64,000 bases of DNA from Maricaulis sp034670125 (lineage in GTDB: Bacteria; Pseudomonadota; Alphaproteobacteria; Caulobacterales; Maricaulaceae), in contig NZ_JAXMOC010000001.1 of assembly GCF_034670125.1 (NCBI RefSeq), forward strand, positions 434,001 to 498,000. The letters are read 5' to 3'. The stretch's first letter is position 1. Each line of letters starts with the position of its first letter. Positions 16,673 to 25,501 of the stretch are shown piece after piece. A program made the position numbers and the translations under genes. Under the pieces are notes generated by a model. It searched no databases and had not been told where the DNA came from. It was given only the letters and a program-made list of their open reading frames with translations.

Positions 16673-18805
16673 CTATTCGGCCTGCTCGGTTTCCTTGCCC
16701 ATCTCTTCGCCGGTTTCCTGGTCGATGATCTTCATCGACAGGCGGACCTTGCCGCGATCATCGAAGCCCAAGAGCTTGACGTAGACTTCCTGGCCTTCCT
16801 TGACCACGTCGGACGGGTGGTTCACGCGTTCAGCCTTGAGCTGCGACACGTGGACGAGGCCGTCCTTGGGACCGAAGAAGTTCACGAAGGCACCAAAGTC
16901 CATGACCTTGACGACCTTGCCCTTGTAGATCTTGCCTTCTTCCGGCTCGGCGGTGAGGCCGTGGATCCAGTCGAGGGCAGCCTTGATCGAAGCGCCGTCC
17001 GAGGACGACACCTTGATCACGCCGTCATCATTGACGTCGACCTTGGCACCGGTGGTTTCGACGATCTCGCGGATCACCTTGCCGCCCGAACCGATCACGT
17101 CGCGGATCTTGTCGGTCGGAATGGTGATGGTCTCGATGCGAGGCGCGAATTCACCCAGCTCGGTCCGGGCTTCGCCCAGGGCCTTGCCCATCTCTTCGAG
17201 GATGTGCAGACGACCGCCGCTGGCCTGGGCCAGGGCTGTCTTCATGATTTCCTCGTCGATGCCGGCGATCTTGATGTCCATCTGCAGCGATGTGACGCCT
17301 TCGGTGGTACCCGCCACCTTGAAGTCCATGTCGCCGAGATGATCCTCATCACCCAGGATGTCCGAGAGAACGGCAACGCCTTCCGGATCCTTGATCAGGC
17401 CCATGGCAATGCCAGAGACCGGACGGGTGATCGGCACGCCGGCGTCCATCATGGACAGCGAAGCGCCGCAGACCGTGGCCATCGAGGACGAGCCGTTTGA
17501 CTCGGTGATCTCGGAGACCAGACGGATCGTGTATGGGAAGTCTTCCTTGGTTGGCAGGACGGCTTTCATCGCACGCCAGGCCAACTTGCCGTGTCCGATT
17601 TCCCGGCGACCCGGAGCAAGACGGAATGACGTCTCACCGACCGAATAGGGCGGGAAATTGTAGTGCAGCATGAAGCGTTCTTTGTAGGTGCCCGTCAGAG
17701 CGTCGATGAATTGCTCATCTTCGCCCGTGCCCAGGGTCGCAACGACCAGGGCCTGGGTTTCCCCACGCGTGAACAGGGCCGAACCGTGCGTCCGCGGCAG
17801 GATGCCGGCTTCGGACACGATCGAGCGGACCTGATCAAGGGAACGACCATCAATCCGCTTGCCGGTCTTGATGATGTTGCCGCGAACCACCGAGCTCTCG
17901 ACCGCCTTCATGACGTCCTTGAGGGTCGTCATGTCGATGCCGTCCGGACGGTCTTCCGTCTGCAGCAGGGCTTCGATGGCCTTGTCTTTCGCCGCACCGA
18001 CCGCCTTGTAGCGCTCGGTCTTGTCGACGATCGTGTAGGCTTGGGCCAGATCGTCACCGATCAGGTCGCGAACCTTGGCTTCCTCGGCCGAGTGATCAGC
18101 CGGAGCGTAATCCCACGGTTCCTTGGCAGCGCGTTCGGCCAGCTTGATGATCATGTCGATCACTGGCTGGAAAGCCTTGTGACCAGCCATGACAGCGCCG
18201 AGCATGACCTCTTCGGACAGCTCCTTGGCTTCCGATTCAACCATCATCACCGCGTCCTGCGTACCGGCGACGACGAGATCAAGCTCGCTGTCATCCATCT
18301 CATCGCAAGGCGGGTTGATGATGTATTCGCCGTCCTTGTAGCCGACGCGGGCAGCGCCGATCGGACCCATGAAGGGCAGACCGGACAGGACCAGAGCCGC
18401 GGAGGCACCGATCATGCCGACAATGTCGGGATCGTTTTCAAGGTCGTGCGACAGGACCGTCAGCATCACCTGGACTTCGTTCTTGAAGCCCTTGACGAAA
18501 AGCGGACGGATCGGACGGTCGATGAGGCGCGAGGTGAGCGTCTCCTTGTCCGTCGGCCGGCCTTCACGCTTGAAGAAGCCGCCGGGGATCTTGCCCGCCG
18601 CGAAGTATTTTTCCTGGTAGTTGACCGTCAGCGGGAAGAAATCGACTCCCGGCTTGGCCTGCTTGACGCCAACAGCTGTGGCGAGGACGGTGGTCTCACC
18701 GTAGGACACCATGACGGCGCCGTCGGCTTGACGGGCAACCCGCCCGGTTTCGATGGTGAGTGGGCGACCCGCCCACTCAATCGTTTCTTTCTGGATATCG
18801 AACAT
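16673..18805 (-). CDS. pnp: Polyribonucleotide nucleotidyltransferase (PNPase)
   Basis: 710 residues, the usual length. Two RNase PH-like domains (about 1-210 and 310-540) are followed by a KH domain with VIGSGGKVIREI (about 560-620) and an S1 domain (about 625-695) ending in an acidic tail. PNPase degrades RNA 3'-to-5' by phosphorolysis and is a degradosome component. It is the last gene of the truB-rpsO-pnp string, 29 bp after rpsO, and is followed by a strong terminator. Confidence 0.98.
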   Translation of the reverse strand: MFDIQKETIEWAGRPLTIETGRVARQADGAVMVSYGETTVLATAVGVKQAKPGVDFFPLTVNYQEKYFAAGKIPGGFFKREGRPTDKETLTSRLIDRPIRPLFVKGFKNEVQVMLTVLSHDLENDPDIVGMIGASAALVLSGLPFMGPIGAARVGYKDGEYIINPPCDEMDDSELDLVVAGTQDAVMMVESEAKELSEEVMLGAVMAGHKAFQPVIDMIIKLAERAAKEPWDYAPADHSAEEAKVRDLIGDDLAQAYTIVDKTERYKAVGAAKDKAIEALLQTEDRPDGIDMTTLKDVMKAVESSVVRGNIIKTGKRIDGRSLDQVRSIVSEAGILPRTHGSALFTRGETQALVVATLGTGEDEQFIDALTGTYKERFMLHYNFPPYSVGETSFRLAPGRREIGHGKLAWRAMKAVLPTKEDFPYTIRLVSEITESNGSSSMATVCGASLSMMDAGVPITRPVSGIAMGLIKDPEGVAVLSDILGDEDHLGDMDFKVAGTTEGVTSLQMDIKIAGIDEEIMKTALAQASGGRLHILEEMGKALGEARTELGEFAPRIETITIPTDKIRDVIGSGGKVIREIVETTGAKVDVNDDGVIKVSSSDGASIKAALDWIHGLTAEPEEGKIYKGKVVKVMDFGAFVNFFGPKDGLVHVSQLKAERVNHPSDVVKEGQEVYVKLLGFDDRGKVRLSMKIIDQETGEEMGKETEQAE

Positions 18806-18834
18806 ATCGTCTTTCGTACGGATGGCGTCGCGGA

Positions 18835-19104
18835 TCAGCGGCGCAGACCCAGTTTCTCGATGATGGCCTGGTAACGGGCCACGTCCTTGTTCTTGACGTA
18901 GTCGAGAAGCCGGCGGCGCTGGGAGACCATCTTAAGAAGGCCGCGACGCGAGTGGTTGTCCTTCTTGTGGGTCTTGAAGTGCTCGGTAAGGTTGGCAATC
19001 CGGGTGGTCAGGATGGCCACTTGCACTTCCGGCGATCCCGTGTCGGCTTTGCCACGGGCATGTTCAGCGATCAGCGCGGATTTGCGCTCTTGCGTAATCG
19101 ACAT
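18835..19104 (-). CDS. rpsO: 30S ribosomal protein S15
   Basis: 89 residues, with the highly conserved S15 pattern (HARGKADTGSPEVQVAILT, HKKDNHSRRGLL, RRRLLDYVK). It binds 16S rRNA helices in the platform. The ATG is preceded by TAGGAGA. The gene lies between truB and pnp, the classic order, and in many bacteria S15 autoregulates through its own leader. A stem-loop lies just upstream. Confidence 0.98.
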   Translation of the reverse strand: MSITQERKSALIAEHARGKADTGSPEVQVAILTTRIANLTEHFKTHKKDNHSRRGLLKMVSQRRRLLDYVKNKDVARYQAIIEKLGLRR

Positions 19105-19131
19105 CGGGTTCTCCTAAACTCGTTATGTCGA

Positions 19132-19151
19132 CTCCCTGAATGGTCAGGGAG
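19132..19151 (-). promoter_or_regulatory. Stem-loop in the truB-rpsO junction
   Basis: CTCCCTGA and TCAGGGAG form a perfect 8-bp stem with a 4-nt loop that contains the truB stop and lies 28 bp before the rpsO ATG. No T-run follows, so it is not a terminator. It may be a processing site or part of an S15 operator. Confidence 0.4.
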
Positions 19152-20100
19152 TGAGGTTGAAAACACGCGAGGGCTGGAACTTTCCGGCCCTTGCGTCGCC
19201 GAGCGCCACTGCCACACCATCGCAAAGGGCCAAAGCGGTAAAGGTGCAGTCCTTGCCCGCGATTTCGCGGGGTTGGCGCTGCGCCTTCAGCTCTTGCGCT
19301 TGACGCGGGAGCAGGACGATCGAGCGTCCTAGCTTCAACTGGAAGGTTTCCTCCTCGGTTATGGCCAGTGCCGGGATGTCGTCCAGCGCGGTCTGAACCG
19401 GGAGCAGAGCTTCCGAAGCGGCGCCCTTATGAGCCATTTCTTCCAGTTCGTCCAGCCTTGTGGACTCCGCTTCAACGAATCCGGCAACGCGAATTCGGCG
19501 CAAGGCGGCGACATGGCCTTCCGTGCCCAGCGCGTGAGCGATATCGCGCGCCATGGAACGAACGTAGGCACCTTTGCCACAACGCATTTCCAGCACGGCC
19601 ATATCAGCATCGGGACAGTCCAGAAGGTCCAGCGAAAGGATGTGAACCGGGCGCGCCTTCAGCTGGACGTCCTCGCCACTGCGGGCAAGGTCATAGGCCC
19701 GCTCGCCATCGACCTTGATGGCGGAGAATGCCGGGGGGATCTGCTGGATCTCTCCGATGAAGTCGGGCAACACCGCGGCGACCTGTTCCGGCGTCGGACG
19801 CACATCGCTGGTCGCGACGATCTCACCTTCGCGGTCCAGCGTCGTGGTACGCTCGCCCCACTTGATGGTGAAGCGGTAGATTTTCGAGCCTTCGACCGCA
19901 AAGGGGACCGTCTTGGTGGCCTCACCCAGCGCGATCGGCAGAATGCCGGAAGCCAGCGGGTCGAGGGTCCCGGCGTGCCCGGCCTTCTTCGCATTATAGA
20001 TCCGCCTGACCGCCGAAACGGCCTGGGTCGAAGTCATGTCGAGGGGCTTGTCGAGGATCACCCAGCCGTGGATGTCATCGCCCTTGCGGCGTCTGGCCAT
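19144..20100 (-). CDS. truB: tRNA pseudouridine55 synthase
   Basis: 318 residues from the ATG at 20100; GGAG lies 8 bp upstream, and a longer in-frame start at 20178 is rejected. GHAGTLDPLASGILP contains the catalytic Asp. TruB isomerises U55 in the T-loop of tRNAs. The C-terminal PUA-like domain is present. In related bacteria truB follows rbfA directly; here a serine hydrolase and a membrane gene separate them. Confidence 0.97.
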   Translation of the reverse strand: MARRRKGDDIHGWVILDKPLDMTSTQAVSAVRRIYNAKKAGHAGTLDPLASGILPIALGEATKTVPFAVEGSKIYRFTIKWGERTTTLDREGEIVATSDVRPTPEQVAAVLPDFIGEIQQIPPAFSAIKVDGERAYDLARSGEDVQLKARPVHILSLDLLDCPDADMAVLEMRCGKGAYVRSMARDIAHALGTEGHVAALRRIRVAGFVEAESTRLDELEEMAHKGAASEALLPVQTALDDIPALAITEEETFQLKLGRSIVLLPRQAQELKAQRQPREIAGKDCTFTALALCDGVAVALGDARAGKFQPSRVFNLTP

Positions 20101-20244
20101 GTCTTGCTCCATCTGGCGCCGGGGATCGGACCCGGACGCGGGAGGGGCGGACCTATCGGATCGCCGCCTGCGAGGCAAGGGCGGACCGCTTGATGCCCAT
20201 CCCGGAACATCATAATCGTGGATCCCGGTGCCGGGAGTTGCGTC

Positions 20245-21627
20245 ATGATCCGAATTCTAGCCGTTTGTTGCGCTGTGCTGGCGCTGTGGAATCCGCCGGC
20301 AGGGGCCCAGTCGGACAGTCCGGCGGCCGGCTTTGAACAGGCCGCGCGGGATTGGCTGGCGCCCCTGGTCGACAATCGGGACTTTTCCGGTGTGATCCTG
20401 ATCCGGCACGGTGAGGCCGAGCCGGTCGCCCTGACCTTTGGCTATGCCGACTGGGTTTCCGGCGCTCCAATGGCCGCGTCTGCCAGATTTCCGGTCGGCT
20501 CGATCACCAAGAGCCTGACAGTGGCGATGGCGCGCCGCCTGATCGATGAGGGCCGCCTGTCCGCCGACGCGCCGGTCTCGCGCTATATTCCCGAGTTGAC
20601 CGGCTATGCTGGAGTCCGGGTCGGTGACATCATCAATCACACCGCCGGACTGACACGGGACATGCCGGCGGACGCCCTGCCCGATGCCCGCAGCGATACC
20701 CTTGTTGCCTGGCTGGCAGGTCAGACCCCGCCCGGGCCCGGACCCCATGAATACGCGTATTCCAATCTGGGCTATGGCATTCTTGCGGTCGTCATCGAGC
20801 GGGTCGTGAACGCCCGCTTTGAAACACTGATCGCCTCGGAATTCCTGGTCCCGCTGGGCATGAATGACAGCCGGCTTGTGCGCGGCAATGCCCGCCACGG
20901 CGACAATGTTCCAGCCGGCTATGCCGCGGGACCCCTGCCGCTGGACTTGCGCGCGCCAATGCCCGATGTGCCCGCTCCCGGCGCCTCAGGCCTGGTGGCG
21001 CCAATGGCAGACCTGCTGCGCCTGGCCGAAGCCGTTCGGACCCGGCGGGTGGACCTGTTCGAGGCCGATGGCAGCCTGACCGGGTCGTGGAGCGTCAACC
21101 TGGTCAATGGCGAGGCCATCTACACCATCCAGGGATCGGTACCTGGCTACAGTGCCGGCATTTCGATCCTGCCAACACGTGACCTGACCATCGTCTATGG
21201 CACCAATATCGATTCCTATAGCAATTGGGGCCTTCGCGAGGTCCTGCACGCCCTCGCCCAGGGGCGTGATCCCGGGCCGCCAAACCTGCGCCCGTCCACC
21301 CATGGCCTCACGGAGGCGCATCTGGATGGTGCCGGTGAGTATGAGGGCAGTCCATACGGGCTGATCACCGTGCAACCGGTGGAAGGCGGGCTTGATCTGG
21401 TGCTGAGCGAGCGCGGCTGGCGCTTTTATCTCACACCGACCGGCGAAGAGGCGCTGAACTGGCGCCTGTTCAATGTCGACCTGGCGTTCGAACGTGATGA
21501 GGCCGGACGGGTGAGCGCGATGTCCGCTGTTGAGCGCGGGCTCGCCGGTGACCCGAGGCGCTGGCGCATGACCCGCACCGACCTGCCTCCACTTCCGCCC
21601 GTCGAACCGGCAGACAACGAACGCTAG
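20245..21627 (+). CDS. Secreted class-C-beta-lactamase-like serine hydrolase
   Basis: 460 residues from the ATG at 20245, with GGGAG upstream and a signal peptide (MIRILAVCCAVLALW, cleavage near GAQ). The nucleophile is in PVGSITKSL (SxxK) and a second motif is YAYSNLGYG (Y-S-N). These are the marks of the beta-lactamase/D-alanyl-D-alanine-carboxypeptidase superfamily (EstB-like esterases, peptidases, DD-peptidases). Whether it acts on peptidoglycan, peptides or esters is unknown. It is divergent from truB (144 bp between starts) and its stop overlaps the rbfA fragment. Its last 20 nt are repeated at 23597. Confidence 0.88.
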   Translation: MIRILAVCCAVLALWNPPAGAQSDSPAAGFEQAARDWLAPLVDNRDFSGVILIRHGEAEPVALTFGYADWVSGAPMAASARFPVGSITKSLTVAMARRLIDEGRLSADAPVSRYIPELTGYAGVRVGDIINHTAGLTRDMPADALPDARSDTLVAWLAGQTPPGPGPHEYAYSNLGYGILAVVIERVVNARFETLIASEFLVPLGMNDSRLVRGNARHGDNVPAGYAAGPLPLDLRAPMPDVPAPGASGLVAPMADLLRLAEAVRTRRVDLFEADGSLTGSWSVNLVNGEAIYTIQGSVPGYSAGISILPTRDLTIVYGTNIDSYSNWGLREVLHALAQGRDPGPPNLRPSTHGLTEAHLDGAGEYEGSPYGLITVQPVEGGLDLVLSERGWRFYLTPTGEEALNWRLFNVDLAFERDEAGRVSAMSAVERGLAGDPRRWRMTRTDLPPLPPVEPADNER

Positions 21628-21777
21628 TCCTCGGCGTCTGCGTCGCCATCGCGGTTGGCATCCAGGTCCTCGCGCCCGGTCGGGCGGTTTTGAACTGGCT
21701 GTATTGCCGCGCCTGATCGACGCAAGGCAAACCTTCGCGACTCACAGATCAGGGCCGGGCCTCCGTCACGGAAATCA
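21624..21777 (-). pseudogene. Decayed 3' fragment of rbfA
   Basis: On the minus strand 21627-21692 copies the rbfA 3' end (23617-23683) at roughly 80% identity, ending in the same DGDADAED-stop. A second block (21729-21777) matches rbfA 23853-23905 (CCTCCGTCACGGAAATCA is identical in both). About 170 bp between the blocks in intact rbfA are reduced to about 36 bp here. The fragment cannot encode RbfA. It overlaps the serine hydrolase stop. Confidence 0.8.
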
Positions 21778-21896
21778 CCGCCGGACGGATGCGGGACCCA
21801 CCGCAACATGTCGGGTCGCGCTTGTCCGCATCCGTTTGGTTGAGCATGATCCGGGATCCGTGCCATTCGGACGGGCATTCATGTGAAGGTTCAGTG

Positions 21897-23585
21897 GTGT
21901 TTTCGGGACGTCATATCGGAATGCTTTGTTCCGGAGCGGTTTTGGCTCTGTCAGCACTCCTCCTGCTCTGGGTTGGTGTTTCAGCCGCCATGCTGGCCGG
22001 ATCGCTGCTAGTTCAGGCGGTTTGGACGCTGGGCGCGGCCCAGCTTATGGGGCCCGTCCGCCGCCATATTCCAGACTCCGTTCAATATCACGTACTCGCC
22101 TATGCCGCCGGGCTCTCACTGACCGGCATTGGCGGTCTTGTCTTCATGCATCGAGCCTTGCTCGGCGCGACACCGGCCCTGGCTGCCCTCGCGACGATGA
22201 CGCCGCTGACGGGCCTGGCGATCTGGCGGCTGGCTCGATGGGGCAAAGCCGTCGCAGGTTCCGAACCGATCCGTTGGCCGACAGTCGCTGCCCTGCTCGC
22301 CGTGTCCGGCATTGTTGCAGCGATGACGGCCTACGGTTTCGCGAATAATGACGAGAGCATCCGGATCAATTCCACGGCGTGGCTGGAACGCTCCGACATC
22401 GTTCCGGAATGGGCCTATCAAAGCGATCGCGTCGTCCATTTTACTCGCAACACCCAGACTCTTTATGAAGAGGGTCTGCCGCCCAGGCGGGTCAATCATC
22501 GAGCCTTCCACTCTGTCATCGTCGTAACGACTGTCCTGACAGGTCCGATGAGCGCGGCGGCGGCGTTCTCAGCCGCCAAGGTCCTGGCGATATTTGTATA
22601 TTTTACATTGAGCTATTCGCTGTTCGGCATTGCCAACCGTGTCTTCGGCATGGGCGTGCGAACCTCGACGCTGATCGGCGCTTCGACGCTGATATTCTCG
22701 CCGCTCAAGCTGCCGCTGTTTGCACTTTCACCAACCTATCGGGGATTCCTCTCGGCATCGGGCACGATGTACCACTCCGATACTCAGCTCTTCTCGATGG
22801 CCATAGCGGCCGCCGGCCTGCTCGCCACACTGATCGCCTTCCGTGAGAAACGGCCCACGCTGACGCTCAGCGCCTTGCTGATCGGCGCATCCTTCTTCTT
22901 CAAACCGCCCAGCTATATGGCTCTCGCACCGGCCATCCTGGGCGCGATTCTGCTTCAATACCGGGATTTCGATCGTGATCGTCTGCTTGGCGCAGTCTCG
23001 GTTCTCGCCATTCCCTGGATCTGGTTTACCTATCTGTCCCTGACCGCTGGCAGTTCGCCGATGGACAGTCTTGTGCCGGTCGCCGGCACAGAAGCTGCGA
23101 CGTCCAACCTCACACTCCAGTTTCGTCCATTCCAAGGATATCAGCACTGGCTCACAGACCGTTTCCCCGACTGGGTTAACGCCATTCCCGGCGGCCAGTA
23201 TGCGGGAATGATCGTCCTGTCATGTGCTGCATTCTGGGCCGCCTGGGCCCGCGCCGCGGTGCATCCCCTGATCGCGGTCCGTTCCGGGGCACCCGCCCTC
23301 CGCGACCACCTCGCGGCCAATGCGCATATTTATCTAATGGTCGGCGCTTTCGTTTTCGCCATCCTGACCTCGACAATGCTCGCCGGACCACCAAGCTCAA
23401 TGGATATCAACTGGAAATGGCCAGCGGCTGCCAGCTTCGTATTGTGCCTGCCGGCGTTTGCCGCCGCCATCGCCGCGATCCCCAATACCGTTGTGCGGCG
23501 CGTCAGCTGGGGCTTGTACGCAATCCAGTGTTTACAGGGCATAGGCTACCTCGCCTATTTCTTCTGGACCTCACGATTGAGCTGA
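21897..23585 (+). CDS. Large polytopic membrane protein, function unknown
   Basis: About 562 residues with ten or more hydrophobic segments spread over the length and a longer soluble loop around residues 145-185. The composition and layout resemble membrane glycosyltransferases or transporters, but I see no diagnostic motif. The GTG at 21897 is proposed because GAAGG lies 7 bp upstream; an ATG at 21921 is the alternative. The open frame extends upstream into the rbfA fragment, but that part is unlikely to be coding. It lies between the rbfA fragment and intact rbfA and reads against rbfA. Confidence 0.65.
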   Translation: MFSGRHIGMLCSGAVLALSALLLLWVGVSAAMLAGSLLVQAVWTLGAAQLMGPVRRHIPDSVQYHVLAYAAGLSLTGIGGLVFMHRALLGATPALAALATMTPLTGLAIWRLARWGKAVAGSEPIRWPTVAALLAVSGIVAAMTAYGFANNDESIRINSTAWLERSDIVPEWAYQSDRVVHFTRNTQTLYEEGLPPRRVNHRAFHSVIVVTTVLTGPMSAAAAFSAAKVLAIFVYFTLSYSLFGIANRVFGMGVRTSTLIGASTLIFSPLKLPLFALSPTYRGFLSASGTMYHSDTQLFSMAIAAAGLLATLIAFREKRPTLTLSALLIGASFFFKPPSYMALAPAILGAILLQYRDFDRDRLLGAVSVLAIPWIWFTYLSLTAGSSPMDSLVPVAGTEAATSNLTLQFRPFQGYQHWLTDRFPDWVNAIPGGQYAGMIVLSCAAFWAAWARAAVHPLIAVRSGAPALRDHLAANAHIYLMVGAFVFAILTSTMLAGPPSSMDINWKWPAAASFVLCLPAFAAAIAAIPNTVVRRVSWGLYAIQCLQGIGYLAYFFWTSRLS

Positions 23586-23596
23586 CCAGCGGCGCC

Positions 23597-23617
23597 CCGG
23601 CAGGTAACGAACACTAG
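23597..23617 (+). repeat. Repeated tail of the serine hydrolase gene next to rbfA
   Basis: The 21 bp here match the last bases of the serine hydrolase gene (21607-21627) with three mismatches, including the TAG, and run straight into the rbfA stop. The whole hydrolase/rbfA junction is thus present twice, once on each side of the membrane-protein gene. Confidence 0.65.
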
Positions 23618-24039
23618 TCCTCGGCGTCTGCGTCGCCGTCTCGCGCGGCGTCGAGATCCTTTCGAACCGTCGGGCGGTTCAGCAGATCGTCGACATGGCT
23701 GGCCGTGTCGAAGGAGTTGTCGGCATGAAAATGGAGTTCCGGCGTGAACTTCATCTCGATCTCGCGACCCAGGCGGCCGCGAAGGAAAGCCGCACACCGG
23801 TTGAGCCCCGCGGCAAGCTTGGCTGAATCGCCCCGACCGAGTGGCGCGACATAGACCTTGGCCACACGCAGGTCAGGACTGGGCCGGACCTCCGTCACGG
23901 AAATCATCTGGCCTTCAAGGTCGGGATCCCGGAACTCTTCACGCGTGATGATGCCGACAAGCGCGTGGCGGACGAGTTCGCCCGCCCGCAGCTGACGCTG
24001 GCTCGGGCCTTTGGAAGTGTTGGTCTGACGGCGGGCCAT
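23614..24039 (-). CDS. rbfA: Ribosome-binding factor A
   Basis: 141 residues from the ATG at 24039, with GGAG 8 bp upstream; longer in-frame starts are rejected. The KH-like fold signature is seen in QRQLRAGELVRHAL, VTEVRPSPDLRVAKVYV and the FTPELHFHADNSFD end. An acidic C-terminal tail follows. RbfA matures the 16S rRNA 5' end in the 30S subunit. In related genomes it stands between infB and truB in one transcript; here plus-strand genes lie on both sides, so it must have its own promoter. Confidence 0.96.
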   Translation of the reverse strand: MARRQTNTSKGPSQRQLRAGELVRHALVGIITREEFRDPDLEGQMISVTEVRPSPDLRVAKVYVAPLGRGDSAKLAAGLNRCAAFLRGRLGREIEMKFTPELHFHADNSFDTASHVDDLLNRPTVRKDLDAARDGDADAED

Positions 24040-24256
24040 GGGTATCTCCATCGCGGCGGAAGCGAGGCGCGCGGGTGTACGCCCCTTGCCCGATCGATGC
24101 AAGACCCGGCCATCGAGGCCAATTCGTCCCTCAACCTGCCTCGCTCGTCACTTTGCCGGGCCCGAGCCCTTTACCCGGACGCCTGCCGCACGGCTATTCA
24201 ACGGGACACGCCGCCCGACACGGGCGGCCAGGCACATTGCAGGACACGCGGAAACC

Positions 24257-24742
24257 ATGCTTCGACTGACAACTCTTGCGCTCGCCCTGGCGGGCAGCCT
24301 CACCGGCTTCGCCGCCGCATCCGATGAGAACAGCGACGACTCACCGCGGGCGATCGCCGAGGCGTGGATCGAGGCCTATTCCAGCCAGGACTTCGACGGG
24401 ATGACCGCCTTGATGACCGAGGAAACAGTCTTCGTCGATCCAACATCCTTCGACATCGCAATGGTCACCGACCGTATCGACTGGCAGGGACCGGCGGCCA
24501 TCACGGCCGGCGTCGGCGCCTGGGGGATGAATCATGGTCGCTATACGATCGCCCGCACCTATGAAGCCTCCGGCCGCGTGATCTTCAATGGCCATATCGA
24601 CGTGATTTACGGTGAAGGCGAGGAGGCGCAGGCCTTTCGCTACCCGATCACAACCATCATCACGGTCGAAGGCGGGCACGTCACCGAGCATCGTGACTAC
24701 ACGGATTTCAATGGCGCCAGCCGCATCACGGCGCCTCGCTGA
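24257..24742 (+). CDS. Secreted SnoaL/NTF2-like protein
   Basis: 161 residues with a signal peptide (MLRLTTLALALAGSL to FAAAS). The remaining 130 residues follow the NTF2/SnoaL pattern: an N-terminal helix (AIAEAWIEAYSSQDFDGMTA), then a central D-P-T motif (VFVDPTSF) and a VTEHRDYTDF end. Members are small cone-shaped binding proteins or isomerase-like enzymes. Substrate unknown. It is divergent from rbfA and followed by a paralogue 150 bp later. Confidence 0.75.
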   Translation: MLRLTTLALALAGSLTGFAAASDENSDDSPRAIAEAWIEAYSSQDFDGMTALMTEETVFVDPTSFDIAMVTDRIDWQGPAAITAGVGAWGMNHGRYTIARTYEASGRVIFNGHIDVIYGEGEEAQAFRYPITTIITVEGGHVTEHRDYTDFNGASRITAPR

Positions 24743-24892
24743 CCGATCCCCGGCAGACCTGTCTGCCTGACGAGATGGTCCGTGCGGGGTGTGTGCCCTC
24801 GCCCGGACCGAGCCGGTGGCCCGGGGTACATTGCCCGAGCCAAAATCCTCGGGTCACCGGCGTGACACGCCCTGAAAAGGAGACTTTGCCGC

Positions 24893-25414
24893 ATGATGAA
24901 AAAATCCGGAATCGCGGGCCTCGCCTGCGCCGCTGCCCTGTTGCTGGCGCCATCCGCGCTAACCCAGGGAGACGCCAACAGCGCTGCCGAGGCGGTCGCC
25001 CGGACCTATATGGCGCACTATTCCGACCTCGAGCTGGATGCGATGGCGGCGATGCTGTCCGAGGATGTCGCCTTCCGCGACCCGACTGCGGAGACCGAAG
25101 AATTCGGCTTCTCCGGGCTGTCGAATGACGGGCGCGATGCGCTGATGGGGCTGCTGCGGGAGTTTATCGACACCTATCAGCCGATCGAACTCGGGTTCGA
25201 ATGGGACCAAGTCTACACCTCCAACAGCCGTGTGGTCTTCATTGGCCATGTCAATGCGCTCTATCCGACACAGACCGAAGGACAGCGCTTCCGCTGGCGG
25301 TCCCAGCAGGTCAGCGTCATCACCGTGCAGAACGGTGTCGTGATCCGCCACGAGGATTTCGCGAATTATGCGACACCCGAACAGGGACTGGTTCCGGCAG
25401 TGACGGAGCACTGA
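24893..25414 (+). CDS. Secreted SnoaL/NTF2-like protein (paralogue)
   Basis: 173 residues, with AAGGAG upstream of the ATG and a signal peptide ending near SALTQG. It shares with the preceding gene the order YMAHYSDLELDAMAAML, FRDPTAE, FIGHVNALYP and VIRHEDFANY. The pair probably arose by tandem duplication. It ends convergent with infB, separated by a bidirectional terminator. Confidence 0.75.
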   Translation: MMKKSGIAGLACAAALLLAPSALTQGDANSAAEAVARTYMAHYSDLELDAMAAMLSEDVAFRDPTAETEEFGFSGLSNDGRDALMGLLREFIDTYQPIELGFEWDQVYTSNSRVVFIGHVNALYPTQTEGQRFRWRSQQVSVITVQNGVVIRHEDFANYATPEQGLVPAVTEH

Positions 25415-25446
25415 TTGCGCCGGTCACCTCCCGTGCCTGCGCATGC

Positions 25447-25479
25447 AAAAGGGCGGCCCGGTCGGGCCGCCCTTTTTTT
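25447..25479. terminator. Bidirectional intrinsic terminator between the SnoaL pair and infB
   Basis: A 9-bp perfect stem GGGCGGCCC / GGGCCGCCC with a 4-nt loop is flanked by AAAA on the left and TTTTTTT on the right, so it can stop transcription from both sides. Confidence 0.85.
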
Positions 25480-25501
25480 CATTCCGGTCTGATCCGGCGG
25501 A

